Assembly (NCBI RefSeq): GCF_017592825.1
Contig: NZ_JAGFMD010000001.1
Location: 372,001-436,000 of the forward strand
Reading direction: 5' to 3'
DNA: 64,000 nt
Origin: Roseivirga sp. E12
GTDB lineage: Bacteria; Bacteroidota; Bacteroidia; Cytophagales; Cyclobacteriaceae
The number at the start of each line of letters is the position of its first letter. Position 1 is the first letter of the stretch. A program made the position numbers and the translations under genes. The notes beneath the pieces were generated by a model. The model had not been told where the DNA came from. It did not search any database and saw only the letters and a list, made by a program, of their open reading frames with translations. This document shows positions 35,931 to 44,960 of the stretch, piece after piece.

Positions 35931-35960
35931 ACTTGTTTGTCAGATAAAACTCAAAATATC

Positions 35961-38417
35961 ATGTTTAGAAATCATCTTTTTGTCGCATTAAGAAACTTTC
36001 AAAAGAGAAAGTCTTTCACATTCATCAACATATTAGGCTTAACTGTTGGCATGACAGTCTGCTTGCTCATTTTAACATATGCTCGCTATGAAATGAGTTA
36101 TGATAAGTTTCATGATCGCGCGGATGACATCTATAGAATCACTGTAGATATCTATAATGGCGAGGACTTTCAGGTAGCTGATGCACAGTGCTATCCAGCA
36201 GCGGGTAAGCTGGCAAAAGAAGAATTCTCAGAAATTGAAGATTATGCGATGGCAAGGCATTTTGGTCGAATGCTCTTGAAGAATGGCGATAAAGCTTTTA
36301 ATGAGGATAGGTTGTACTGGGCAAACCCAGCATGGCTAAAGATATTTGATTGGCAGATGGTTCTGGGTGATCCCGAAACAGCTCTGGAAGATCCAGATGT
36401 ATTGGTAATTACTGAAAGCACGGCTAAGAAGTACTTTGGTGATGAGGATCCCATTGGAAAGATTCTAACCGTAGTTCCAGGTGGTGCTGAGGTGCCCATG
36501 ATCGTGAAGGGAGTAATAAAGGATGTCCCTGAAAATGCTCACCTTAAGTTTGACGTACTTGGTTCTTACGCGAGTGCTGTGAAGTACATGGGTAGCAGCT
36601 ATGACAATTTTGGTGGAAACAATGAGTTCATGTATGTATTGGCTAATAAGCCCCTAGATAACGATTTTCAAAAACGTTTTAATACGTCATATTACTCTAA
36701 AACAGGCCCTTTTGCCGATAGAGGTGATAGTTTAGTCATTCAACCACTAACTGAAATACATCTTAATTCAGATAAGACTTACGAAGCAGATGTAAATGGT
36801 AGCCAGTCCATAGTCAATATTCTTTTGGTGGTAGCCGGGTTTGTACTGTTGATCGCTTGGGTTAACTATATAAACCTTTCCACGGCTAGAGCTATGGAGC
36901 GAGGTAAAGAGGTAGGTGTAAGAAAGGTACTCGGCTCGAATAAGCAATCATTGGTATTCCAGTTCTTGATGGAATCTGTAATGCTGAATTTTCTTGCGCT
37001 GATACTTACAATCACTTGTATTCAAGGTGTGCTACCGTTCTTCAACAACCTAGCAGGCGTTTCACTTTCATTCAATGTTTTCAGCGAACCTGATTTACTG
37101 ATGCAAGTGGTCGGAATCTTCTTTGTTGGGTCTATAGCCTCTGGTATCTACCCTGCCTTAGTATTGTCAAATTATCGTCCGCTTGCCGTACTTACAGGCA
37201 GGTTAAAGGATTCTAAAGGTGGTTTGATCCTGCGTAAGGGATTGGTAGTATTTCAGTTCATGATCACTATGCTGCTGTTAGTTGGTACAATCACTATATA
37301 CAAGCAGGTGAATCACATGAGGTCTCAATCTTTAGGAGTTGATATTGATCAAACCATAGTCATTAAGTCACCAATCCTTGTAGATGAAGATGAGCAGCAA
37401 GTTTCTAAGCGAAATACATTTAAAGCAGAAATTAAAAAAATAGCTCAAGTATCCGCTGTTACCTATTCTGAAACAGTTTTCGGTCAAGGAACTATCGATA
37501 TGAATACAACCACCGGTATGAAGACTATCGAAGGCGAAGTAGGTGACGGAGTCAACTGGTCATTTTATAGAGTAGACGAAGACTTCGTACCAACCTTTGG
37601 GTTCGAAATTCTGGCTGGAAGAACGTTTGACAGTAACTTGGAACAGTTAGTGCCTGAAAGAGAAGCATTATATGAAGGCGTAATGATTAATGAGACTGGT
37701 AGAAAAGTCTTTGGTTTTGAATCAAATGAAGCAGCTGTAGGCTCAAAAATCAATCGTTTCGGAATAGTGTCTACTATTGTGGGTGTGTTTGCTGATTACA
37801 ATCACCACTCCCTAAAGACAAAGGTTGATCCAACAATGTTTTGGTTCGATAAGGATGCTAATGCATCGAACTATGTATCTATTAGAGTCAATGGAGGACA
37901 AAACCCAGGAGAGAGTTATAAGACTATCTTAAGTGATATTCAGTCTGCTTATCGAGAGGTGTATCCTGCAAGCGACTTTGACTACTTCTTCTTAGATGAA
38001 AACTTTGAAAAGCAGTACAAAGCGGATAGGCAATTTGGAACTGTATTTACAACTTTTGCAGGCATCACAATTTTTGTAGCGGTACTAGGTTTGTTCGGTT
38101 TGGTGCTTTATGAGGTGCAACAGCGAATCAAAGAAATTGGTATCAGAAAAGTGCTAGGAGCAAGTGTATCAACGATTATTCAATTACTCTCTTCTAGCTT
38201 TTTGAAACTCATTACGATTGCAATAGTCCTTGCTTTGCCGATCGCTTATTTTGGAATGAATGAATGGCTATCGGGTTACGCTTATCGAATAGACCTCTCA
38301 GTATTACTATTTATTATTCCGGCCGTAACACTCTTGGGAGTTGCTTTGATCACGGTGGCTACGCAAGCAGTCAAAGCAGCTAACGAAAACCCAGTGAAGT
38401 CATTGAGGTACGAATAG
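35961..38417 (+). CDS. Orphan FtsX/MacB-type permease, array member 7
   Basis: 818 residues from the ATG at 35961, chosen because the predicted sigma-54 start site is near 35941 and because MFRNHLFVALRNFQKRK matches the N-termini of the other members. Signatures are KEVGVRKVLGSNKQSL and KEIGIRKVLGAS; the end is NPVKSLRYE. It has the array's eight-helix, two-domain layout and no ATP-binding domain. It is the only member with a clear promoter of its own, just downstream of paired dyads. A strong bidirectional terminator follows 24 bases after the stop. Confidence 0.92.
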   Translation: MFRNHLFVALRNFQKRKSFTFINILGLTVGMTVCLLILTYARYEMSYDKFHDRADDIYRITVDIYNGEDFQVADAQCYPAAGKLAKEEFSEIEDYAMARHFGRMLLKNGDKAFNEDRLYWANPAWLKIFDWQMVLGDPETALEDPDVLVITESTAKKYFGDEDPIGKILTVVPGGAEVPMIVKGVIKDVPENAHLKFDVLGSYASAVKYMGSSYDNFGGNNEFMYVLANKPLDNDFQKRFNTSYYSKTGPFADRGDSLVIQPLTEIHLNSDKTYEADVNGSQSIVNILLVVAGFVLLIAWVNYINLSTARAMERGKEVGVRKVLGSNKQSLVFQFLMESVMLNFLALILTITCIQGVLPFFNNLAGVSLSFNVFSEPDLLMQVVGIFFVGSIASGIYPALVLSNYRPLAVLTGRLKDSKGGLILRKGLVVFQFMITMLLLVGTITIYKQVNHMRSQSLGVDIDQTIVIKSPILVDEDEQQVSKRNTFKAEIKKIAQVSAVTYSETVFGQGTIDMNTTTGMKTIEGEVGDGVNWSFYRVDEDFVPTFGFEILAGRTFDSNLEQLVPEREALYEGVMINETGRKVFGFESNEAAVGSKINRFGIVSTIVGVFADYNHHSLKTKVDPTMFWFDKDANASNYVSIRVNGGQNPGESYKTILSDIQSAYREVYPASDFDYFFLDENFEKQYKADRQFGTVFTTFAGITIFVAVLGLFGLVLYEVQQRIKEIGIRKVLGASVSTIIQLLSSSFLKLITIAIVLALPIAYFGMNEWLSGYAYRIDLSVLLFIIPAVTLLGVALITVATQAVKAANENPVKSLRYE

Positions 38418-38441
38418 TGTCTATTAGACATATATCCATAA

Positions 38442-38473
38442 AAAAAAGCCCCGATTACAGTCGGGGCTTTTTT
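38442..38473. terminator. Bidirectional terminator closing the permease array
   Basis: AAAAAAGCCCCGA (38442-38454) and TCGGGGCTTTTTT (38461-38473) form a perfect 13-bp stem around TTACAG. T runs on both strands let it end both the permease array and the convergent Spy-like gene. Confidence 0.92.
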
Positions 38474-38501
38474 ACAACCAAAAACATACTAAGCAAAACG
38501 G

Positions 38502-38897
38502 TTAGTTTCCACCACCGCGCCTACCGCCTCTTTGAGCGGCTATTTCCTTTTTATATTCCTCATATGAAGCCCATTGCTTTTCATTGAATATGGCCTTCAG
38601 TTTCTTGTCATTCTCTTCTTGGAACTTGGTGATTACATCACGCATTCCAGCTCGGTCACCACTGGCTCTCATTTCCTGAAGCTTCTCATTTCGAGCTTTG
38701 CCTGTAGCTAAAAGTACATCATATGTCTTTTTGTACTGATCGTCTGAAAGACCGAATTTCTCTTGGAAGGTCTCTGCTTGCGTCTTAGCAGCTTCTTCTG
38801 GACTCATTCTTTGTCCTCTTTGACCGCCACCTCTTTGTGCCTGAGCAGCCATGCCGATAAACAAAAGCATACTCATCAATAAAAATGTTTTTCTCAT
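38502..38897 (-). CDS. Small periplasmic Spy/CpxP-like protein
   Basis: 131 residues with signal peptide (MRKTFLLMSMLLFIGMAAQAQ). The mature protein begins and ends in Arg/Gly-rich tails (RGGGQRGQRMS; AQRGGRRGGGN) around a helical core: FQEKFGLSDDQYKKTYDVL and LKAIFNEKQWASYEEYKKE. This LxLxxxQ and F-N-x-x-Q-W-x-x-Y pattern is that of LTXXQ/Spy-like proteins, periplasmic helical proteins tied to envelope stress or metal binding. Role here unknown. It converges on the permease array and shares its terminator. Confidence 0.78.
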   Translation of the reverse strand: MRKTFLLMSMLLFIGMAAQAQRGGGQRGQRMSPEEAAKTQAETFQEKFGLSDDQYKKTYDVLLATGKARNEKLQEMRASGDRAGMRDVITKFQEENDKKLKAIFNEKQWASYEEYKKEIAAQRGGRRGGGN

Positions 38898-38975
38898 GAT
38901 CTTAGATTTGTTAATTCTAAGACAATCAACAGCACAAAAAGTTTAATTGATATTTAAGGAGGGAAGGAAGTGGGC

Positions 38976-40178
38976 TTAGGAGATCTCTCCAGAACCCACT
39001 AATTCATTGCCATCATACCAAGCCACAAACTGCCCTGGCGCAATGCCTTTTTGGTGATCATCAAATATGACATAAAGACCATTCTCTTCTAGAAAAAGCT
39101 CAGCTGCTTCTAGTGGTTGACGATACCTGATTCGGGCATCAAATCTTTTCGACTGACCAACTTCCAACTGAAGATCTTCTCTTACCCAATGAATGTTCTC
39201 ATTGGGGACAAAAAGCCCTTTTCTTAAAAGTCCAGGATGATTATCGCCTTGACCTGTATAGATCACATTGTGCTCAGTATCCTTTTCTATAACAAAAAGA
39301 GGCTCAGGTGTGCCACCCACAGCTAGTCCTTTTCTTTGACCGATAGTGAAGTAGTGTGCTCCATTATGCTCTCCAACTAGCTTTCCGTCATCAGGGCTAT
39401 AGCTATACGGAGTTGTCAACGACACTAGCGACTCATGTTTAGCATTAGTATCGATGCTAACCTGAGGATTGTAAGTTTTGAAATTACTGGCACCCGGTTC
39501 AAGCTCTCGGATTTCCCCAGTCTTTGGAGCAAGCTGTTGTTGAAGAAAATCGGGGAGTCTTACTTTTCCAATGAAGCATAGTCCTTGAGAATCTTTCTTC
39601 TCTGCTGTAACAAGGTCTAGTGATTTGGCAATTTCTCTTACCTCAGACTTTTGCATATGACCAATAGGGAAGAGGGCCTTTGCAAGCTGTTCCTGATTAA
39701 GCTGACATAAGAAGTAGCTTTGATCCTTATTCTGATCGGCACCGGCTAATAATCTATGAACTTCTTTACCGTCTTTTGTGATCGTTTCCTTTTGAACATA
39801 ATGTCCTGTAGCAACAAAGTCAGCTTTTAGCTTCATGGCAGCCTTCAGGAAGATGTCAAACTTCACCTCCCTATTGCAAAGAATATCTGGATTAGGCGTT
39901 CGTCCTTTCTCATATTCATCAAACATATAGTCTACAATACGTTCCTTGTACTGCTCACTTAGATCAATAACATGAAATGGGATTCCCAGCTTCTCAGCCA
40001 CTGCCAAAGCGTCATTACTGTCTTCTACCCAAGGACATTCCTCGGAAATAATAACGGAGTCATCCACCCAATTGCGCATAAACATCGCAATCACTTCATA
40101 CCCTTGCTCTACTAACAAGTGTGCAGTGACACTTGAATCAACCCCACCAGAAAGTCCTACTACTACTCTTTTACCCAT
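38976..40178 (-). CDS. mnmA: tRNA-uridine 2-sulfurtransferase MnmA
   Basis: 400 residues, cytoplasmic. It makes the 2-thio group of uridine 34 in tRNAs for Lys, Glu and Gln, using ATP and relayed sulfur. The PP-loop is [18 protein letters not shown] at the N-terminus. The catalytic cysteines are in [11 protein letters not shown] and QGLCFIGKV, with FLCQL-type and GHYV motifs between; the C-terminal beta-barrel ends in [19 protein letters not shown]. Length is about 30 residues above the common 360-370, with an insert near 230-270. It appears to be a single-gene unit with its own terminator at 38442 absent on this side; a possible leader hairpin lies upstream at 40240. Confidence 0.95.
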   Translation of the reverse strand: MGKRVVVGLSGGVDSSVTAHLLVEQGYEVIAMFMRNWVDDSVIISEECPWVEDSNDALAVAEKLGIPFHVIDLSEQYKERIVDYMFDEYEKGRTPNPDILCNREVKFDIFLKAAMKLKADFVATGHYVQKETITKDGKEVHRLLAGADQNKDQSYFLCQLNQEQLAKALFPIGHMQKSEVREIAKSLDLVTAEKKDSQGLCFIGKVRLPDFLQQQLAPKTGEIRELEPGASNFKTYNPQVSIDTNAKHESLVSLTTPYSYSPDDGKLVGEHNGAHYFTIGQRKGLAVGGTPEPLFVIEKDTEHNVIYTGQGDNHPGLLRKGLFVPNENIHWVREDLQLEVGQSKRFDARIRYRQPLEAAELFLEENGLYVIFDDHQKGIAPGQFVAWYDGNELVGSGEIS

Positions 40179-40239
40179 GATTTTCTCCGATTACGAAGCT
40201 TAACAATGATTCTGTAAAAATAGTTGAATTGTGCATAAA

Positions 40240-40267
40240 AAAAGGCCCCGACAAGTCGGGGCCTTTT
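40240..40267 (-). terminator. Terminator of the amidohydrolase operon
   Basis: AAAAGGCCCCGA (40240-40251) pairs with TCGGGGCCTTTT (40256-40267). On the minus strand it lies 21 bases past the stop of the last amidohydrolase gene and runs into a T tract. It separates that operon from mnmA. Confidence 0.88.
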
Positions 40268-40288
40268 CTAAGGTTGAGGTTGAGTTGG

Positions 40289-41635
40289 TTATCTCTTCTT
40301 AATGTCGATGGCTTTTTTGTCCTTGTCGACACTAGGAGTTCTATTTAGGAATTCGTCATAAAGTCTAATTTGACGTGAAGTCATTGGTACTTTATAACCA
40401 TCAATAAATAGGTCAGTGATTTTTGTTGCTGTTTCGAATGGATCACCAGTGGCCACGAAAATGTTAGCTTTCTTACCCACTTCGATGGATCCAACCTGGT
40501 CACCAATACCGAGAATTTCCGCAGCATTGATTGTGATAGCTTTTAACGCTTCCTCACGGCCCATTCCATAGGCAGCTGCAAAACCAGCATGGTAAGGAAG
40601 GTTTCTTACGTTTTCAGAATCCATTGTTCTTAAAGCAACTTTAACACCTGCTTTTGACATAATACCTGGATTAGCATAAGCTGCATCATAAGCATCTGAC
40701 TGACGCGTAGGAATGGCCTGCACAGGTCCGGTTATCACTGGAAGTCCTGACTCAGCAATCTGATCGGCAACTCTCCAGCCTTCAGCAACACCCGTAAGGA
40801 TTACTTGCTTATAGCCTCTTTCTTTTACCCACTCAATTGTAGCAACAATGTCCTTAGCGGCATTAGCTTCAATGAAAAGCATCATCTCACCTTTTACTAC
40901 AGGCACAAGCGCCTCGATCTCAGGGTATGATCTAACTTCATCAGAGTTTTCCAACTTAGCATATAGCTCAGCCTTGTCCCATGCAGCATTGACGGTTTTC
41001 AAGGCTCTTTCTTGTCTCTTCTTAGCCTCTTCAGGAGAAAGTCTTCTGAATCTTCTTCCACCACCGGTAGAAGGGAAGTTCATGACAATTCCTTTAGATC
41101 CTGCAAACATTTGATCAGGTGTATACCCAAAAAGGTTTATAGTAGCAGCTGTACCAGAAAGTACTCCGCCTCTTGGCATTGTCCAAACAGTAGTAACACC
41201 ACTCACTCTTGTTACAGGGATAGCTGTAGAGTTAGGATTCACTGCCGTCAAGGCCTGCATTTGAGGTGTTAAGGTACCGAATTCTCTAAAGTCATTGGCT
41301 TCAGAAATACTTCCAATCTCAGCAAGGCCTAATGTAGTGCCACCATCAATCATTCCAGGGTAAATCTCTTTGCCCTGGTAATCAAAAACTTCAGCATCGG
41401 CTGGAATACTTACATTGGCGCCAACGGCTTCAATAATGCCATTGTTAATGATGATGGTGCCATTTTCGATAATACCGTTGGTGACGGTATAAATCTTGGC
41501 ATTGGTCAAAGCAAACTTGCCTGAACGCGCTTTCATGACTTGATCATCCTCCTGTGCAAATGACATAAGAGGAATGATGGCAAGCATTAGTAGTGCTGCG
41601 AATAATGTTCTTATATTTTTCATTTCTCTTATCAT
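40289..41635 (-). CDS. Exported amidohydrolase-fold protein lacking metal ligands
   Basis: 448 residues with signal peptide (MKNIRTLFAALLMLAIIPLMSFAQ, after MIRE). The ATG at 41635 overlaps the previous stop (ATGA), supporting it as the start. The flanking beta-sandwich and TIM-barrel framework of imidazolonepropionase-like amidohydrolases are clear (ALTNAKIYTVTNGIIENGTI; GSIEVGKKANIFVATGDPF). The HxH metal motif of strand 1 is replaced by GMIDGGTTLG, and the two later His positions are IEANAAKD and LTGVAEGW. It is probably not a metal hydrolase itself and may partner the intact enzyme encoded just upstream. Confidence 0.82.
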   Translation of the reverse strand: MIREMKNIRTLFAALLMLAIIPLMSFAQEDDQVMKARSGKFALTNAKIYTVTNGIIENGTIIINNGIIEAVGANVSIPADAEVFDYQGKEIYPGMIDGGTTLGLAEIGSISEANDFREFGTLTPQMQALTAVNPNSTAIPVTRVSGVTTVWTMPRGGVLSGTAATINLFGYTPDQMFAGSKGIVMNFPSTGGGRRFRRLSPEEAKKRQERALKTVNAAWDKAELYAKLENSDEVRSYPEIEALVPVVKGEMMLFIEANAAKDIVATIEWVKERGYKQVILTGVAEGWRVADQIAESGLPVITGPVQAIPTRQSDAYDAAYANPGIMSKAGVKVALRTMDSENVRNLPYHAGFAAAYGMGREEALKAITINAAEILGIGDQVGSIEVGKKANIFVATGDPFETATKITDLFIDGYKVPMTSRQIRLYDEFLNRTPSVDKDKKAIDIKKR

Positions 41636-42999
41636 TTTTTGTTAGAGAATAATTCTTCAAGTGATAGCACATTTGCACCTTCTAGGCATCTGTGATCATC
41701 ATGTCTGTCATAGATCATAACTTCTTCTATCGAAGACTCAGGGTTGATATAAAGTCTTACATCACCTTTGTCAATTGATTTGTCGAAGTATTTAACACCG
41801 TCAACAAATGTCATTAAAGGAACGGCATAAACTGATAGTGGATGACCGTCAAAGATTGCGATGTCTGCATCTTTTCCAACCTCAATAGAACCAACTCTAT
41901 TATCAATACCCAATTGCTTAGCAGGGTTCAGTGTGATTAGGGCTAGGGCTTGATCATCAGACAGGTTTCCATATTTCTGCGTTTTAGCCGCTTCGTGGAA
42001 AAGGTGTCTGATTAACTCGCCAGAATCTGAATTGATAGAAGTTGTTACACCATTTTCAGTTAAAATAGCTGCATTGTAAGCAGTCGAGTAGTACACTTCT
42101 AATTTGTATGCCCACCAATCTGCGAAGACAGAAGCGCTTGCTCCAAAAGCAGCTAGTTCTGGTGCTACCTTGTAAGCTTCGTTGGCATGTTGGAATGTCA
42201 ATTTCGGGATGCCGAAATCGCTGAACACCTTCATTAACATATAAATCTCATCAGCTCTGTATGAGTGACAGTGTACTAATACATCACCATTCATAATATC
42301 AACAAGCGTCTGCATTCTTAGGTCATACTCAGGAGCAACTTTTCTAGCTGATTTGTCAGCATTGTAAGCGTCCCACTTTTTACGGTAGGCAACAGCTTGA
42401 GTAAACGAGTTGCGAAGCATGTTCTCAACTCCCATACGACTTTGAGGCTGAATTCCTCTAGAACGACCACCACGTGTTGGGTTTTCACCAAGAGCAAACT
42501 TGATTGTTCTTGGAGCACCTTCAAACCTAAGGTCATCAGGGTTAGTAGTGCCGTACCTAAGTTTCATTGTCTCATTCTGACCACCAATTACGTTGGCAGA
42601 GCCATGCATTAAGTGGATGCTGGTAACACCACCGGCCAAAGCACGGTAGATAGATACGTCAAGTGGATTGACAACATCTTCCATGCTTACTTCAGCAGTC
42701 ACTTGACTTGTACCTTCATTAATTGCACTACCCGCTATATGGGAATGAGCATCTATAATACCCGGCATCACAAACTTGCCAGTAGCATCAACGCTCTCAA
42801 CACCACGAGGAGCACGAAGTCCTTTACCGATTCTCGAGATTTTACCGTCTCTTATCAGTACGTCAGTATTCTCAAGTGTACCATTGGTCACTGTCAATAC
42901 AGTTCCATTCTTAATTAATAAATCTCCCTTTTGGACTTGTGCCAATGCCATCGTGCTAAAGAAGGCGAGGAGAAGGGTTAGTATATTTTTCATTTTCAT
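41632..42999 (-). CDS. Exported amidohydrolase (imidazolonepropionase-like), metal site intact
   Basis: 455 residues with signal peptide (MKMKNILTLLLAFFSTMALAQ). Metal ligands are all visible: HSH in GIIDAHSHIAGS, His in VLVHCHSYRADEI, His in TFQHANEAYK and Asp in SINSDSGE. It should hydrolyse a cyclic amide, peptide-like or related bond in the periplasm. It is the middle gene of three related ones: 22 bases after the 568-residue protein and overlapping the 448-residue protein by 4. The two neighbours have lost these ligands, so this is the likely active subunit. Confidence 0.87.
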   Translation of the reverse strand: MKMKNILTLLLAFFSTMALAQVQKGDLLIKNGTVLTVTNGTLENTDVLIRDGKISRIGKGLRAPRGVESVDATGKFVMPGIIDAHSHIAGSAINEGTSQVTAEVSMEDVVNPLDVSIYRALAGGVTSIHLMHGSANVIGGQNETMKLRYGTTNPDDLRFEGAPRTIKFALGENPTRGGRSRGIQPQSRMGVENMLRNSFTQAVAYRKKWDAYNADKSARKVAPEYDLRMQTLVDIMNGDVLVHCHSYRADEIYMLMKVFSDFGIPKLTFQHANEAYKVAPELAAFGASASVFADWWAYKLEVYYSTAYNAAILTENGVTTSINSDSGELIRHLFHEAAKTQKYGNLSDDQALALITLNPAKQLGIDNRVGSIEVGKDADIAIFDGHPLSVYAVPLMTFVDGVKYFDKSIDKGDVRLYINPESSIEEVMIYDRHDDHRCLEGANVLSLEELFSNKK

Positions 43000-43021
43000 G
43001 ATTTGTGTCTTTTTGAGTCGA

Positions 43022-44728
43022 TTACTTACCGTCTTTTGTAGCAGTAAATCCTAATTCAAAGCTCTGACCGCCTACAGAAACAGATGCCTGAGCGTCAAAT
43101 TCAGTACCAGAGATGCTACCTTCAACTACAACAGTTACAGATTGGCCGCCAGCATCGATGTCAAAATCGAATGTTAGTTCACCATCTCTAAAATTGATGT
43201 TGTTCATGTCGTTGTCCGGTGTTCCATCATTACTTGTAAGTACGCCTGTGTATTTACCGTCTTCTTTCTTAATGATCATTTTTCCTCCTTGAGGTTCCCC
43301 TGGAGTAACTAGCTCATAAATCCAAGTACCAACAAGTGCGTCACCACCAGCAGCGGCAGGAGCCTCCTCTTCGGTTGCACTGTCATCTTTCTTAGCCTTC
43401 TTTTCTTTGACATCATAAACATGCTTAGTGCCGTCTACAAACATCATTTTTATTTGAGAGTCCTTTGTGAAGTAAGGAGCAGTAGAAACCATTAGGTTAG
43501 CCATCTTTCCACTTTCAACAGAACCAGTCACTTGATCAATACCAAGCATTGAAGCCGGATTGGTAGTCAGTGCTGCCAATGCATCATCTGCGCTTAGACC
43601 ATTTTCGATCAGGGTCATAACGTTCTTCTTGATTTTACTAGCACTAGCGCCTCTAGCAGAGAAGCCGAACTTAACACCAGCGGCTTGAAGGGCAGCAGCC
43701 TGGCCAACATGTGTCTTATAGAATTCCATTCTTCTTGCTTCTAGTGACTTCACCTCGTCAGACTTGTCATCAGACTTTGAATCTTTTGGTTCGTCCGGAA
43801 GGTCGAGAGATAGGAAAATTGGCGTACCGCTGGCTTTTAGCTCGTCTACCAAATCCCATGCTTGCTTAACACCAGAAAGCATTAGGTTGAAACCCAAGTC
43901 ATTCTGAAGTCGCATTGCTCGTCTTACATCAAGCATACTGCTTACGTCAAACATTACAGGCTTGCTTTTTCCTATTACAGGGTGGAAAGCCAAGCTCACT
44001 CTATCATTAACGGGTCTTGGTAGACCAGCAGGGTTTTGGGCATATAGTTCTGTGTGGTTCTTGTGGTTTTCCGCATTGCGGTAAAGGTTTCTCCACTTAG
44101 CCATGATACCTAGGATGTTTCCAGGGTATGCCCCAGGAGCACCTACCCATTGCGCGTAAAGCGCAACATCCTTTGCCATAACAATCTCATCCATATGAGT
44201 CGCTTCATTAAGAACAATTAATGAACCAGAACCTGGTAGCATTCTTCCGTAAGGCACACTGTGAGAAATGGCAAAACCAACTTTTCTCATATTAGTAATG
44301 CTGCTGCTCTTGATGTCGATTTGGCTCAGTACACTGTTTTCAGGTGTGATACCCGCATAATCATTAGGAGGGTCCGGTGTAAAAAGGTTCTGAGGTCTTG
44401 GTAAGTTATCAGGTCTTTTAGCACCTGTGTTGGACATGCCATCAATAAAGGCAGGGTATACATATAATCCAGAAGCATCGATTACCTCTGCATCATCCGG
44501 TATGGAAACATTGGTTCCAACACCTATTATTAATCCGTTTTTAACTACCACGGTGGCACCTTTCATTTCACTACCCGGTTTTGTGATGACCGTAGCATTG
44601 GTAATTGCATAAGTAGTAGTTACCGCAGATGTTCCCGTAGGATCACTCTGAGCAAATAAACTTGTCTGCAATACTGTGAATGAAAGCAGCAACACTAAGT
44701 GTAGGCGTAACATTCGAAGCGATTTCAT
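43022..44728 (-). CDS. Exported amidohydrolase-fold protein with C-terminal lipocalin-like domain, metal ligands lost
   Basis: 568 residues from ATG 44728; a TTG at 44737 lies three codons upstream. Signal peptide MKSLRMLRLHLVLLLSFTVL. Residues about 30-450 follow the amidohydrolase framework (ATVVVKNGLIIGVGTNVSIP; GSVESGKMANLMVSTAPY), but the HxH position reads FIDGMSNTG and no later His or Asp ligands are seen. An acidic, Ala-rich linker (ATEEEAPAAAGGD) joins a domain of about 100 residues (VGTWIYELVTPGEPQGGKM, GKYTGVLTSNDG) that looks like a small beta-barrel. First gene of the three-gene operon. Likely a non-catalytic partner or binding protein. Confidence 0.82.
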   Translation of the reverse strand: MKSLRMLRLHLVLLLSFTVLQTSLFAQSDPTGTSAVTTTYAITNATVITKPGSEMKGATVVVKNGLIIGVGTNVSIPDDAEVIDASGLYVYPAFIDGMSNTGAKRPDNLPRPQNLFTPDPPNDYAGITPENSVLSQIDIKSSSITNMRKVGFAISHSVPYGRMLPGSGSLIVLNEATHMDEIVMAKDVALYAQWVGAPGAYPGNILGIMAKWRNLYRNAENHKNHTELYAQNPAGLPRPVNDRVSLAFHPVIGKSKPVMFDVSSMLDVRRAMRLQNDLGFNLMLSGVKQAWDLVDELKASGTPIFLSLDLPDEPKDSKSDDKSDEVKSLEARRMEFYKTHVGQAAALQAAGVKFGFSARGASASKIKKNVMTLIENGLSADDALAALTTNPASMLGIDQVTGSVESGKMANLMVSTAPYFTKDSQIKMMFVDGTKHVYDVKEKKAKKDDSATEEEAPAAAGGDALVGTWIYELVTPGEPQGGKMIIKKEDGKYTGVLTSNDGTPDNDMNNINFRDGELTFDFDIDAGGQSVTVVVEGSISGTEFDAQASVSVGGQSFELGFTATKDGK

Positions 44729-44960
44729 ATTTAGCAATTTAGTTATGATTTGTTCAAGGGGATAATATACTCCAAAGGTGCTGTCATTTCAAAGTCAAAT
44801 ATGAGAGTGGTTCAATAATGATTTTGGGGGTAAACTGATTGTCTCGTCAGTGCACAAATATCAATTCAAAGGCAACACTTATCAATTGATGAGAAGCTTT
44901 GAGGATGGTATTGTTTCAAAGCCCTAAATTGGGACAGCAACCACTAAACTAAGCTTGACA

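Noticed and set aside
35937-35960. TTG 35937 as start of permease 7
   Set aside because: It would lie upstream of the predicted sigma-54 transcription start, and the added residues have no counterpart in the other six permeases.
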